From the NCBI GenBank assembly GCA_016800925.1, contig JABCPU010000120.1:1-64000 (forward strand): a DNA stretch of 64,000 nt, written 5' to 3'. Under the pieces are notes generated by a model that was given only the letters and a program-made list of their open reading frames with translations, had not been told where the DNA came from and did no database searches. Positions within the stretch are counted from its first letter, which is position 1, and every line of letters begins with the position of its first letter. The DNA is from Suillus spraguei. Lineage: Eukaryota > Basidiomycota > Agaricomycetes > Boletales > Suillaceae. Positions 1 to 10,282 of the stretch are shown one piece after another. Made by a program: the position numbers and the translations under genes.

Positions 1-472
1 CAATCCTAAGTCTCGGAAGGTGACTTTAAGCGGAGAGTGACTTAAGTCCGGAGGAGGCAGAATGAGTAGAATCTAAGATGATATTCAAACTAAGGTTCTA
101 CGGAGATCTACAAGTGGTTTATATACAGTAAGTATCTAAGACGGATAATCAGCAAGTCCGGGACCGAGGGCTATGTACGAAGTGTAATGGAAGTCTATTA
201 GTTATTGCACAGCGGATCAGTAAGCATGAATCGGAAATGAGCACAGGAAACGGATCAGTAACACAGGACGGAAATATAAACAGCCGGAGTACCGGTAGTA
301 GGAGAAATGACGAAAGGAGATAGACGCAGATGTTCACCAGGGAGTTAAGGTGCGAGAAGTGAGTACATTCGGATGGGTGGTCCAGACAGGATCTGTGGAC
401 CGGACGGATATGGAAACGATCGGATCTGGACGGATATGATCGGATCTGAGATTAGAAGTATGGTATATGACA
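1..472 (-). mobile_element. LTR fragment related to the non-autonomous LTR family, clipped by the window edge
   Basis: The stretch is rich in CGGAT words and ends with TGGTATATGACA, the same terminus as the long LTRs at 3507-5128, 22139-23651 and 28149-29644. It also shares the block around a TTTATATAC box (about 118-126), followed by a CCGAGGGCTATGT-like block. Read on the minus strand the LTR would start TGTCATATACC at 472. Sequence outside these blocks differs clearly from the three other copies, so this is a diverged subfamily or an older insertion. The other end is outside the window, so I cannot say whether it is a solo LTR. Confidence 0.6.
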
Positions 473-1030
473 CATTGTCGGGCCTTGAAATATGAATTAG
501 GAAGTTCTGACATGGATGCCTTTGTTCCAGAACAGATTCAATTCCTGACCTTCTAGTGTGTGTGCGATGAAGTTCCAGCATGTATCCTGAACTCACATCC
601 AACAACCAAGCCAGAGACTCACAGGAAAACAGAGTACACCTTTGGCTATAGCTCGACTTCTATTTCACCTGGAGTTGTGTCAATTACCACTGTGTCCGTT
701 TGTTGGGAGCACCATTGCTGCTTATGAACAAAGTCAAGTTTACCTCTAAAAATTGATGTGCTAAGACAACCCTAAAATGAGAATCTAAGGACTTGGTAAA
801 TTTGTTAGACATGGGTCCTCTGCATACACCATGAGTCAGTTACAATAGCTAGTGCTGGGATAGGTGCATTAAGGACAAGAGAAGGACACATATTTGCACT
901 GCAGAGGTGTTTGGGGGCCACAGTGTCTAGGACGGTGGGTGTGACATTGTTAGGGTAGTAAGGGTACATCTCTTGCTATAACAGTGATGGGGCATGAAGG
1001 ATTCATACATGGGTGTCTATGGAAATGAAG
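473..1030. other. Gene-free flank of the chromovirus
   Basis: I recognise no gene, RNA or repeat in this stretch. It is the left flank into which the chromovirus at 1036 inserted; its last five bases (CAAGT, 1031-1035) are the target-site duplication. Confidence 0.5.
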
Positions 1031-1035
1031 CAAGT

Positions 1036-1511
1036 TGTTACAGTTGTACGTGCCCCTATTCATTTTCTCTTTGTTTCCTTACTTGTATATCATGTCACAT
1101 GACTCTGACTTATATGCTCAACGCATCTGTACTATAGTTGCCTTCCTTATTTGGATACGCACTTACTTTCTCACGCCTCTCTTGGTCCGTGCGCACATAT
1201 TGGTCTATTTAAGCATGTTGTACTTGTAGTAGATTCTTTACTTTAATCTTACTGGGTTTTACCTGGAATCTCCTTCGCTTAGGTCTCCAACCTAAGTCGT
1301 CTTGAATCGCTTCTAAGTCTAAGCACTCCTTAGTCTTAGTCTCTATTCTTGCAGAACCTCTTAGACTTGTCTTTGAGGCCGAACCCTTGATTGTACTCGG
1401 AACGTGTTCCTTGTACTTTCACCTTGTCCTCTTTTGGACATTGTAAGAACATCCCAGCAGACCGGTTGTGTCTTTTCACTGTTGCTGGTGATGCCACCCC
1501 AGTTCGTAACA
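1036..1511 (+). repeat. 5' LTR of chromovirus copy 1
   Basis: It runs TGTTACAG to GTTCGTAACA and carries a TATA-like TATTTAA at 1206-1212. It differs from the 3' LTR at only six bases by my eye comparison, all transitions at five sites explicable as former CpG. Confidence 0.95.
1206..1250 (+). promoter_or_regulatory. LTR promoter and presumed transcript 5' end (self-primer)
   Basis: TATTTAA at 1206-1212 is followed 28 nt later by ACTTTAATCTT (1240-1250). This 11-mer is the exact reverse complement of AAGATTAAAGT just inside the 5' LTR (1513-1523). If transcription starts near 1240, as the TATA spacing suggests, the RNA 5' end could anneal to its own primer-binding site as in Tf1. The start site is inferred. 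Confidence 0.65.
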
Positions 1512-1512
1512 A

Positions 1513-1523
1513 AAGATTAAAGT
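1513..1523 (+). promoter_or_regulatory. Primer-binding site, self-complementary type
   Basis: AAGATTAAAGT begins one base after the end of the 5' LTR, the usual place of a primer-binding site. It pairs over 11 nt with 1240-1250 in the LTR. I see no resemblance to a tRNA 3' end. Confidence 0.65.
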
Positions 1524-1710
1524 CCTATTTGATCGTCGACTATCCAGTCTTCGACCCCGAAACCTAATTGCTTAGATAAGCAGATTAGCGTACGCGTACG
1601 CTAAACTGATTGTCAAAGAGAAGCCCTCTGACAGAAGACAAGCCCTAACGGACAGCAAGACAGCGTGTGTAGGCATTGAGAAAGTATAACTCACCAGACG
1701 AATCACCAAA

Positions 1711-2542
1711 ATGGCGACCAAAGAATTTGAATACAAGATTGGCCAGCCAGCCGCATTTGATGGAGATCGCGATAATTCTCGTGAATTTATCCAGTCATGT
1801 AATCTTCACTTCAATATCAACGAAAAGCTTTACACTACCGACAAGCAGAAGATCATTTTCATAACATCCTTCATGACCGAAAGGAATGCCAAATCCTGGA
1901 AGAGCAATTCCTTGACCATGCCCAATCAACCAACACCTCCGGACAAAAAGTTGGTTATGGGACAATGGTGGATTTTATGAAGAGCTTCAAAGAAGCCTTC
2001 GACCCAGTGGATACCAAAGGAACCGCACTTGTGAAACTCAGAGACCTCAAACAAGGATGTGGAGATCTTCACACCTACATCGCTGATTTCGAGGCACTTG
2101 CAGCCAAGGCCCATATCACCGATAATGCAACGAAGATCCAATTCTTCCAAGATGGCCTGAATTGGGGCATCCTTACAAAACTTTTCGCACTAGGAGATGT
2201 CTCAGAAGTATTTCGAGACGTTGTGCTGCAATGCGTTTCCATTGACAACTCCCATCATCGTCTCCAAGCCATGAGGACACATCATGCTCCACAACAGAAG
2301 AAGAAGAACTACGGAAATGCATGATACATCCCTAATCGTGACTCCAATGCAATGGTCATAGATCGAATCTCCGACACGGAAAGATCCAAATGCATGAAGA
2401 AGGGACAATGCTTCGGATGCAAGAAGACAGGACATCGCATTCATAATTGTCCTGACAGAAAGAAGAAGACACCGCTCCGACAAACTGAAGTCAAAGAAGA
2501 AGAAGACAAAGAAACAGTGAGGTGGATTGTTGAGGATTTTTG
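1711..2542 (+). pseudogene. gag: Gag polyprotein of the chromovirus, frameshifted
   Basis: The reading starts at ATG 1711 and reads a capsid-like domain in one frame to about 1970. It then shifts to another frame (1965-2324, continuing 2352-2542) that ends with a CCHC zinc knuckle, CFGCKKTGHRIHNC (C-x2-C-x4-H-x4-C, near 2409-2450), and a lysine/glutamate-rich tail. The frame change near 1970 and an in-frame TGA at 2322 break the gene. The capsid part packages the element RNA in a cytoplasmic particle and the knuckle binds it. The TGA sits where CGA (Arg) would keep the frame open, fitting CpG deamination. Confidence 0.85.
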
Positions 2543-3028
2543 AATTGGAGAAACAAAGATTCGATGTATGTTTCTCCGAATGTATTACTAAGACTTGTAC
2601 GCGCTGTAGGTGAAAGAAAAGAACTTCGTGTCCCTATCACCCTTCACTCGCGTACTCGCTTAAAATCCGTCGACACCACCGCTGTTATCGATTCAGGTGC
2701 AGCAGGAACCTTTATTTCCGAAGAGTTTGTGAAACTCCATCAAATCACACAACGAAAACTCAAAACACCATTTTGAGTTACTACGGCAGATGGAACTCTT
2801 ATCAAAGGAGGACCAATTACACACTACTGTCTCCTAGTGGTCAAAATTGATGAACAAACCATGTACGGAAAATTCAATATCACCAAACTAGGAAGAAGAG
2901 ATCAAATCCTTCTGGGGATCCCATGGTTATGTGCAATGAACCCAAGTATAGATTGGGCTGCTGAAACACTTGTCCTTCCCCGAACAACGAAATCGGATGA
3001 AATCGAAATTGATATGGATGCGGATTGA
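2540..3028 (+). pseudogene. pro: Retropepsin-like aspartic protease domain of the chromovirus
   Basis: One frame reads a hydrophobic strand leading to the catalytic DSGAAGTF motif near 2690 and a flap-like segment. It then continues past an in-frame TGA (2774-2776) to ILLGIPWL near 2908, the second conserved protease segment (normally ILG.PWL), and ends at TGA 3026-3028. This domain cleaves Gag-Pol inside the particle. The sequence up to 3506 is poorly conserved linker toward reverse transcriptase, interrupted by the solo LTR. The internal stop is again TGA where Arg is plausible. Confidence 0.8.
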
Positions 3029-3506
3029 AAGGAAAATGGATTACCCCCAGCCTTCAATTGTTGTTCTAAGAAATGGCAACATTCCCGACTTCCAAGACCT
3101 CTCGTCATCCCTTCTATTCCCACTGATCCCGAACCAGAAGTACAAATGCCATGTACTACAGACCTTACTCCCCGTGTACAACTACCACGAGCAGTATCAC
3201 CGATTCCCCGCACAGAAAAGCACAAGAACGAATCCAAACCTGAGCATCGGGCCGGACAAGAACCTATTGAGCAATGACCAATAGAAGAACAGAAGTATGG
3301 AAAAAGAAAAGAAAAGCCGAAGAAGAAATCCCCGGACGAGACACAAATGTACCAAAATTATCCAAGTTCTATGTCCCTCCAAAAACGCTTCAACATACTT
3401 CTTCAACCTCAATTGAAGAAATCCCCGATGAAGAAGAACCCATGCCCTCGTTGATCCCAACAGAGGATGATGACCAATTCAACGCAATGCAAGATGTTTG
3501 GCATGC

Positions 3507-5128
3507 TGTTACGACCATGCAAAACCAGAGATTAGCAAGAAGTCCTGGTCTTACATGGGGTTGTACCAAAGGGTTGTAAGTCAAAGGGGCTTGGCCTCAG
3601 CTCGTACGCTGTGCCCCTTACCCGAGTATGTGCCCTTAATTTCGGATGAAGTCCAAGGGAGAGTTCTGGTGGAGTCCGGATGGAGGGTCCGGACGAACTC
3701 TAAGGCAGGATAGCTCGACAGAGCTCCGATGGACTTCCGGATGAGCGCGGGAATGCGCCGGAACTATTTCCGGAAGGTAGGGAGTAATGGTAACACTACT
3801 GGAACAAGTTCCAAGTAGAACGGATGAAGGATGGACTGCTGGACAAAGTCCAGGGCAGGATAGGAGCAGAGCTCCAGAGGGAAAGATGATCCATAGATGT
3901 CAGAGGATAGGATAGGATGGATCCGAAGGACTAGGGGTCCGAAGGTCCGGAGCTCGGAGGAGCAGAGGAGCGGAGGAGCGGAGGAGCGGAGGAGCGGAGG
4001 AGCGGAGGAGCGGAGGAGCGGAGGAGCGGAGGAGCGGAGGAGCGGAGGAGCGGAGGAGCGGAGGAGCGGAGGAGCGGAGGAGCGGAGGAGCGGAGGAGCG
4101 GAGGAGCGGAGGAGCGGAGGAGCGGAGGAGCGGAGGAGCGGAGGAGCGGATGATCGGAGGAGCAAAGGAGCGGATGATCGGAGGAGCGGAGGAGTGGATG
4201 ATCGGATGATCGGAGGAGCGGATGATCGGAGGAGCGGAGGAGCGGATGATCGGAGGAGCGGAGGAGCGGAGGAGCGGAGGAGCGGAGGAGCGGAGGAGCG
4301 GAGGAGCGGAGGAGCGGAGGAGCGGATGATCGGACGATCGGATGAGCGTAGCTCTGTGGATCTTAGAGGAAGTGTTGGCTACTAGAGAGGAGTAGGTCCG
4401 GATATGGTGTAGAGATAGTATAGACTACTCCGGACAAGGTCCGGAATAGAAACAGACAGTATAAGACTACCAAAGGTAGAGTCGGAGGTGAAAACAGATG
4501 ATAGACAGAGATGGACGAAGTCCGAACAGATTATAGAACATAGGATCAAAGCTCCGGCCTAGGGAGTAATCCCATAGGCCTGAGTTGGAAGCTTACAAGG
4601 GCCGGAGCCCAAGTGCAAGAACGGAGACGGAGTTATATAGACATGATAACAGGATACAGAGTAATCAAAGGAATATACAGAAGTAGGAACAATGAATCAG
4701 ACTGAGGTCTGCAGGAGTTGTACTACAAGTTTATATACTGTAGGTAGCATGCCGGAAGGCAAGCAAGGATAGTCCGAGGCTATGTTTGAGGCATTGCGGA
4801 ACACAAGGCTATGAACTCAGAAATAAGACTTGTACGAAATATCTTATCAAGACGGAAGTCAAGATAACCGAAAGCCAGAGGTGCAGAGATAACCGAAAGC
4901 CGGACACAGGTATTAACCTAAAAGGAGTAACGCGCAGGTGCGCGGGAATAGTTTCGGATATGAGCATGGATCGGATATGGACACGGATCGGATATGGACA
5001 CGGATCAGATGAGTGGATCAGATCAGATGGATGGACTGAGTCGGATATGGATATGGATTAGATATGGATGGATGTTGATTGGGTGTCCAGATGTCCATGG
5101 ATCAGACCTGAATGTATGGTATATGACA
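3507..5128 (-). mobile_element. Solo LTR of the non-autonomous family nested in the chromovirus
   Basis: The 1622-bp block begins TGTTACGACC and ends TATATGACA on the plus strand, and is flanked by CATGC on both sides (3502-3506 and 5129-5133), a clean 5-bp duplication. Removing the block and one duplication rejoins the pol coding region. It is the same LTR as at 22139-23651 and 28149-29644. By TATA box, primer and polypurine tract in those full copies the family is transcribed leftward, so the strand is minus. One LTR with no internal region is the product of LTR-LTR recombination after insertion. Confidence 0.92.
3955..4335. repeat. 8-bp minisatellite (AGGAGCGG / ATGATCGG) inside the LTR
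   Basis: There are about 47 tandem 8-bp units, mostly AGGAGCGG with interspersed ATGATCGG variants. The same array is about 29 units in each LTR of the full element (22588-22818, 28588-28811). Because 8 is not a multiple of 3, the array is open in several frames and yields long repetitive spurious ORFs. Confidence 0.95.
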
Positions 5129-5133
5129 CATGC

Positions 5134-6340
5134 GCCAGAAGTACGTGAAATTTCCTCCTATGAACTCGGAGATGGAGAATTTCTTGTGGAATATGATATC
5201 GATGGAGTCAGCATGAGAATCATAGAAGAAGTATCCATGGACACACCTCTCACACATGATGGAACTTCCCGACTCGAGCAACTCCCCAACTATTCCACAA
5301 TTCCCCCTCCGAAATACAGTAACAAAGCTCAACAATTCGCCACGGATGAGAAAGAAAAGAAAATGAAATCTTTCGAAGAATTGGTCCCGGACTATTTGCA
5401 CAACTTTGCAGATGTCTTTGCTAAAGATGGATCAAACAAACTACCCCCTGAACGCCCTGGTATTGATCATCGGATCGATACTAAACCCGGTTTTATTCCC
5501 CGCACGTCTAAGGTTTACCCGCTATCGGAAAAAGAACGTGCTGCCGTCAAAATGTTTATCAATGAAAATGTTGTGAAAGGTTTCATCTCAGAATCAAAGT
5601 CACCCCAAGCCAGTGGCTTCTTCTTTGTAGGAAAGAAGAGTGGAGAGTTGCGTCCCTGTCAAGATTATCACTACATCAACGATTGGACAGTCAAGAACGC
5701 CTATCCGCTCCCACTTCCTATCTCCCTCGTCGCACGCCTTCACAATGCACAGCTCTTTACGAAAATGGATATCCAGTCCAGCTATAATAATATTTGCATC
5801 CATCCTGATGATAGATGGAAAGCTGCTTTCACTATGGAATTCGGCCTCTTTGAACCAAATGTCATGTTCTTTGGCCTTTGTAATTCCCCGGCAACTTTCC
5901 AAGCATACATGAATCATACCTTCCAACAGGAAATCAATGAAGGATGGATGGTTATCTACATGGATGATATCTTGATTTTCTCCACAACTATCGCAGAACA
6001 TTGCGAACAGACAAGACGGGTTTTGATGAAGATATGAAAGGAACATTTGTTTTTGAAACCGGAGAAATGTACCTTCGATGCAGAAGAAGTGGAATACCTT
6101 GGAATGATAATTCGCCCTGGACAAGTTGCTATGGATACAGCCAAGACCAAGGGAATCTCCGAATGGCCAGTCCCAAAATCCGTAAAAGATGTTTGGTCAT
6201 TCCTCAGTTTCTGCAAGTTCTACCGCACGTTCATTTCCCATTACTCTGATATCGCTCGACCCCTTATCGAATTAACAAAGAAAGATAAGGCCTTCAATTG
6301 GTCAACCGACTGTATGGACACCTTCAACGAATTGAAATGA
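5134..6340 (+). pseudogene. pol: Reverse transcriptase domain of the chromovirus pol
   Basis: After the solo LTR the frame reads the N-terminal linker and the fingers-palm of a Ty3-type reverse transcriptase: LPPERPGIDHRID near 5440, the primer-grip region, FTKMDIQSSYNNI near 5757, FGLCNSPATFQ near 5870 and the catalytic YMDD near 5959. A TGA at 6035-6037 ends this frame. The thumb and connection (FLKPEKC, YLGMIIRPG, FYRTFISHYS) continue to a second TGA at 6338-6340. Both stops fall where family members normally have arginine (the L.KH.LF and ELK.RF contexts), so both are consistent with CGA to TGA. The enzyme would copy element RNA into DNA in the particle. Confidence 0.9.
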
Positions 6341-7756
6341 CGCTTCACATCCCAACTGGTACTCCGTAACCCTGATCCTTCCCAACAATTTGCTATTGCT
6401 ACCGACGCTTCGCTCGTAGCAACTGGTGGAGTTCTCCTGCAGACTGATGAGAATGGTGTTTACCATCCATGTGCATATCTCTCACAGTCCTTGAACCCCG
6501 CAGAACGCAATTACCAGATCTTTGATCGGGAACTCCTTGCCGTAATCTGGGCATTGAATGAATGGCGCCACTATCTTGAAGGAAACCCGCACCCCGTCCT
6601 GGTATTCACCGACCATAAGAATCTTCTGTACTTTAGAAGTGCACAGAAACTTACCCGTCGCCAAGCACGTTGGCAATTGATTTTGTCTATTTTCGACATT
6701 GAACTGCATCACGTTGCAGGTACTAAACTGGCAGTACCCGATGCTCTATCTCGCCGGCCCGACTATGACTCCGGAAAGGACGATAATGAGGACCAGACAC
6801 TCCTTCCTGACGCTCTATTCGTCCGTCTTATTGATACCGATCTAAAGGATGTCCTATCATCCTCCGACCCTCTCGATGACCCTGTTTTCAAAACAGCATC
6901 TGACGCCCTTGATGGCGTGTGTCTTCCCCCTATGAAGTCGGCACTCTCTGACTGGAAGATTGAGGAGAACGTCCTCTATTTTAAGAATCGTGCCTATATT
7001 CCACTAGCACATTGTCCCAATATTCTGAAACGGTATCATGATCATCCTACCGCGGCACATCCCGGTAGGTTCAAAACTGAAGAACTTGTCAAACGAGAAG
7101 CTTGGTGGCCCGCTATGGGCTCTTATATTCGGAGATACATCGAGGGTTGCGCCCTTTGTCAGCAAATGAAAGCCAATACTCACCCTGTTCGACCTCCACT
7201 TGCCCCAATCTCTTCCTCTGCGACTCGACCCTTTTCCCAGGTCTCTGTCAATCTTATCACTGACCTCCCTGTCTCTGGAGGCTTTGACAGTATCATGGTC
7301 GTGGTAGACCATGGCCTTATGAAGGGGGTAATTATTATCCCTTGTTTGAAAACCATCACTTCCGAAGGCGTTGCTAAACTATTTTTGAAACACGTCTACC
7401 GACGATTTGGACTCCATGACAAAGTCATCTCAGATCGAGGTCCGCAATTCCTATCTCGCTTCTCTAAGGAGCTTGCCCGACTTCTCGACTACGTCATCGC
7501 TCCATCTACGGCTTATCACCCACAGACTGATGGTCAAACTGAAAGGCTAAATCAAGAACTTGAAATGTACCTACACATCTATTGTCGCAACAACCCTGAA
7601 GATTGGGTAGAACACCTACCAATCGCCGAATTTGTCCACAACCACCGAAAACATGATGCAAGGAATGCATCACCCTTCTATTTGATGATGGGATACAAAC
7701 CACACGCTATCCCCCACCTTATCCCACATTCATCCATCCCCGCAGCAGAGGATTGA
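6341..7756 (+). pseudogene. pol: RNase H and integrase domains of the chromovirus pol
   Basis: The RNase H part reads FAIATDAS near 6392, then REL and TDHKNL, and ends in DALSRRPD near 6740. The integrase has the HHCC zinc domain (H..H at about 7037-7060 and CALCQQ near 7150), then the DDE core. The second Asp is in VISDRGPQF and the Glu in GQTERLNQELE. The first catalytic Asp, normally in a SVDLITDLP context, is Asn here (SVNLITDLP near 7245), so this integrase should be inactive. The frame ends at TGA 7754-7756. The second copy (near 30711 on the minus strand) has CGA at that codon, direct evidence that this stop arose by CpG decay. Confidence 0.92.
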
Positions 7757-8281
7757 GTACGATCCCTGCAGAAAATAAGAGAAGAAGCAATCGCTTGCCA
7801 TAACATTGCAATGCAAACTATGGCCGAACGATCCCGAGGAGATAAGTACATTCCATGGAAGATTGGAGATAAGGTTTGGCTATCTGCTGCCAATCTTAGA
7901 CTCAAACTCCCATCAAAGAAACTTGCGCCAAAATCATACGGACCTTTTCCGATCATCAATGTCTTATCACCCATCATGTTCACGCTCAAACTCCCTCCAC
8001 AGTGGAAAATCCATCCTATGTTTCACGCTTCCGTCTTATCGTCCTATAGCGAAATGGACGTACATGGTCCGAACTTCCCTGAACCACCACCTGACATCAT
8101 CGAAGAAGAAGAAGAATATAAAATAGAAGCAATTCCTTCTCACAAGGGAACCGGCACTCATCAACGCTATCTTGTTTCCTGGAAAGGATATTCATTGGGA
8201 GATAACGAATGGCTCCCAGAAAAGAACTTGAAGAACTCCGCTCAAATTTTGAATGCTTATAAGAAGCAACACGCCCTCTGA
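7757..8281 (+). pseudogene. pol: Integrase C-terminus with chromodomain
   Basis: Downstream of the TGA the same polyprotein resumes. It holds an SH3-like GPY/F-type module (GDKVWLSA..., KSYGPFPII near 7930) and then a chromodomain ([25 protein letters not shown], about 8116-8260). Chromodomains of this position target integration to modified chromatin, which is known for chromoviruses. It ends at TGA 8279-8281. Confidence 0.9.
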
Positions 8282-8336
8282 TTATCCTTCAGTCAATCAA
8301 CTCGCACTAGCACTTGATCAACTAACACCGTTTCAA

Positions 8337-9769
8337 ATGTCTTTCCCTACTGCATACATCACCCCCATCACCATTGCCAACAATGACTCTGACTCCGATG
8401 CAGAAAACTACGGAACCCTTACCACTGAAATCGACAACACCTCCTATATTGAAGCCGCCCTTCTATGCGAAGGACACGCCCTCAAAATTGAAAGGATCCT
8501 CACTGAAAGAGGCACCTTCCCCACCCTCGTTGAAGCCACTGCCAACGAAATCACGGAAATCACCTACCGCCATCGCCTCCTTCATCTTCAAAAATGCATT
8601 CATTCTTACGCTATGCTGCTGCTTCCCAATTCTTTTAAGAGCGATGTTGAGGAATTCACATCGTGGCGGAACGCCAAGCAGGTATTGCTCGACCTCCCTC
8701 TCTGCAGGAAGATATGCCACTTCCTATTCCAGCACCCTCTTCTTCATGCATGTATTCTAGTGTTGACGCCCTTTCTGGCTTATGCACTGCTGTCCAAGAG
8801 ATTGGACAGCTCACCAACACGGTTGTCGAAACCATCCAGCAATCAGTCGCTGAAACTAGAGCGGCCAGAAGCTTAGTTGAAGAAGCCATCACTGATCTGC
8901 AACAGATGCAAGCCGACCTCGCACCTCCACGAACCCCATCTCCCATCGAACAATCAACCTCATCACGTCTCGCTATAACATCCCATGATCACCCTGCATG
9001 GCTATATGAGCCCTGCACACAAGAGCAATGTGAAACGGCAAGGATACTAGGAGTTCCTACCGCAGAATTAGTAGCACTCGGTCCTCAACTTCGCGACCTT
9101 CATATTCACCCTCCCATGTCCATTCCGTCATCATTTGGTCCAATGGATCCTGTCTTGCCAGTTCTAGTAAAAGACTTCAGCATAACTTCCCCCTCTTCTT
9201 CTAATGAACTTCTTGCGGTTGCCGAACGAGGAACTACTCCTGATCTCCCAGCATCAGCATATGCTCTTTCCCCTGATCAACAAGCGCAGCTCAGGCGCAA
9301 TAACACTCTTGCCTTGAAACGCATGAGACGGAATAAGGGGAAGAAGCGCGCCAGATCCACTAGTCCTAAACCCATCATTTCACCGTCACCATTACGCAAA
9401 TCCATCTCCAATCCTGATGAAAACATGAAATGCCGCGTCTGTGGATTACTTGGGCATCGTCAAAAGAACTGTGCGGAATACCAGTGCAAATTTTGCAGAT
9501 ACTGGTCACCTACCCATCTATCCATCTATTGTCCTCAACGAGTTGGAACTCCTCCCTTTACGTTAACTTGGAAGGACGATGGATTCTACGAAGCACTTCA
9601 TTCTTGGGAACGACAGCTTGACGATGAACGACTTCAAGCAGAGAGAAGGAAGGACTCTAAACGACGTGCAGGTGTTGAAGAAGCCGCGTATATGAGGAGT
9701 GGATCATTTTCTGATGAAGACTACGAGTATAGTGATGACCCTGTTTACTATGCGAACCAGGATGAGTAA
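8337..9769 (+). pseudogene. Extra 3' ORF (ORF3) with coiled coil and two zinc knuckles
   Basis: This second large protein lies between the chromodomain and the 3' LTR, where I would not expect a gene in a standard chromovirus. It starts at ATG 8337, frameshifts near 8655-8665 (the second copy of the element supports one continuous frame), and ends at the stop 9767-9769. Its N-terminal half contains an alanine/glutamate-rich stretch likely to form a coiled coil. The middle is S/T/P-rich with a KKR-type basic block near 9340. The C-terminal part has two knuckles, CRVCGLLGHRQKNC near 9431 and CKFCRYWSPTHLSIYC (C-x2-C-x6-H-x4-C) just after, then an acidic tail. It resembles a nucleocapsid-like RNA-binding protein. 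No membrane segment is seen, so it is not an envelope gene. Confidence 0.85.
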
Positions 9770-9801
9770 AGTCGGTGACTTTACATGTAAAAAGGGGGTA
9801 A

Positions 9802-10277
9802 TGTTACAGTTGTACATGCCCCTATTCATTTTCTCTTTGTTTCCTTACTTGTATATCATGTCACATGACTCTGACTTATATGCTCAACGCATCTGTACTA
9901 TAGTTGCCTTCCTTATTTGGATACGCACTTACTTTCTCACGCCTCTCTTGGTCCGTGCGCACATATTGGTCTATTTAAGCATGTTGTACTTGTAGTAGAT
10001 TCTTTACTTTAATCTTACTGGGTTTTACCTGGAATCTCCTTCGCTTAGGTCTCCAACCTAAGTCGTCTTGAATCGCTTCTAAGTCTAAGCACTCCTTAGT
10101 CTTAGTCTCTATTCTTGCAGAACCTCTTAGACTTGTCTTTGAGGCCGAACCCTTGATCGTACTCGGAACATGTTCCTTGTACTTTCACCTTGTCCTCTTT
10201 TGGACATTGTAAGAACATCCCAGCAGACCGGTTGTGTCTTTTCACTGTCGCTGGTGACACCACCCCAGTTCGTAACA
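9802..10277 (+). repeat. 3' LTR of chromovirus copy 1
   Basis: It is the partner of 1036-1511 and is preceded directly by a polypurine tract, AAAAAGGGGGTAA. It is followed by CAAGT, the right-hand target duplication. Confidence 0.95.
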
Positions 10278-10282
10278 CAAGT

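Larger units (their letters stand above)
1036..10277 (+). mobile_element. Full-length Ty3/gypsy chromovirus (copy 1), decayed
   Basis: The element is bounded by two 476-bp LTRs that begin TGTTACAG and end GTTCGTAACA, and is flanked by the 5-bp duplication CAAGT (1031-1035 and 10278-10282). The order is LTR, gag with zinc knuckle, aspartic protease, reverse transcriptase, RNase H, integrase, chromodomain, an extra 3' ORF, polypurine tract (AAAAAGGGGGTAA, 9789-9801), LTR. Chromodomain plus integrase places it with chromoviruses. A 1.6 kb solo LTR splits it between protease and reverse transcriptase (3507-5128); without that insert it would be about 7.6 kb. Several in-frame TGA codons and at least two frameshifts mean this copy is dead. 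A second copy lies on the minus strand at 20652-30953. Confidence 0.95.

Noticed and set aside
3897..4385. Long repetitive open frames of the GGAEERRS type in the LTR minisatellite (also at 22614-22802 and 28539-28851)
   Set aside because: They are produced by an 8-bp tandem repeat that is open in several frames, vary with repeat number, and lie in a non-coding LTR.
8337..9769. ORF3 considered as an envelope gene
   Set aside because: No signal peptide or membrane segment; it has nucleic-acid-binding knuckles instead.
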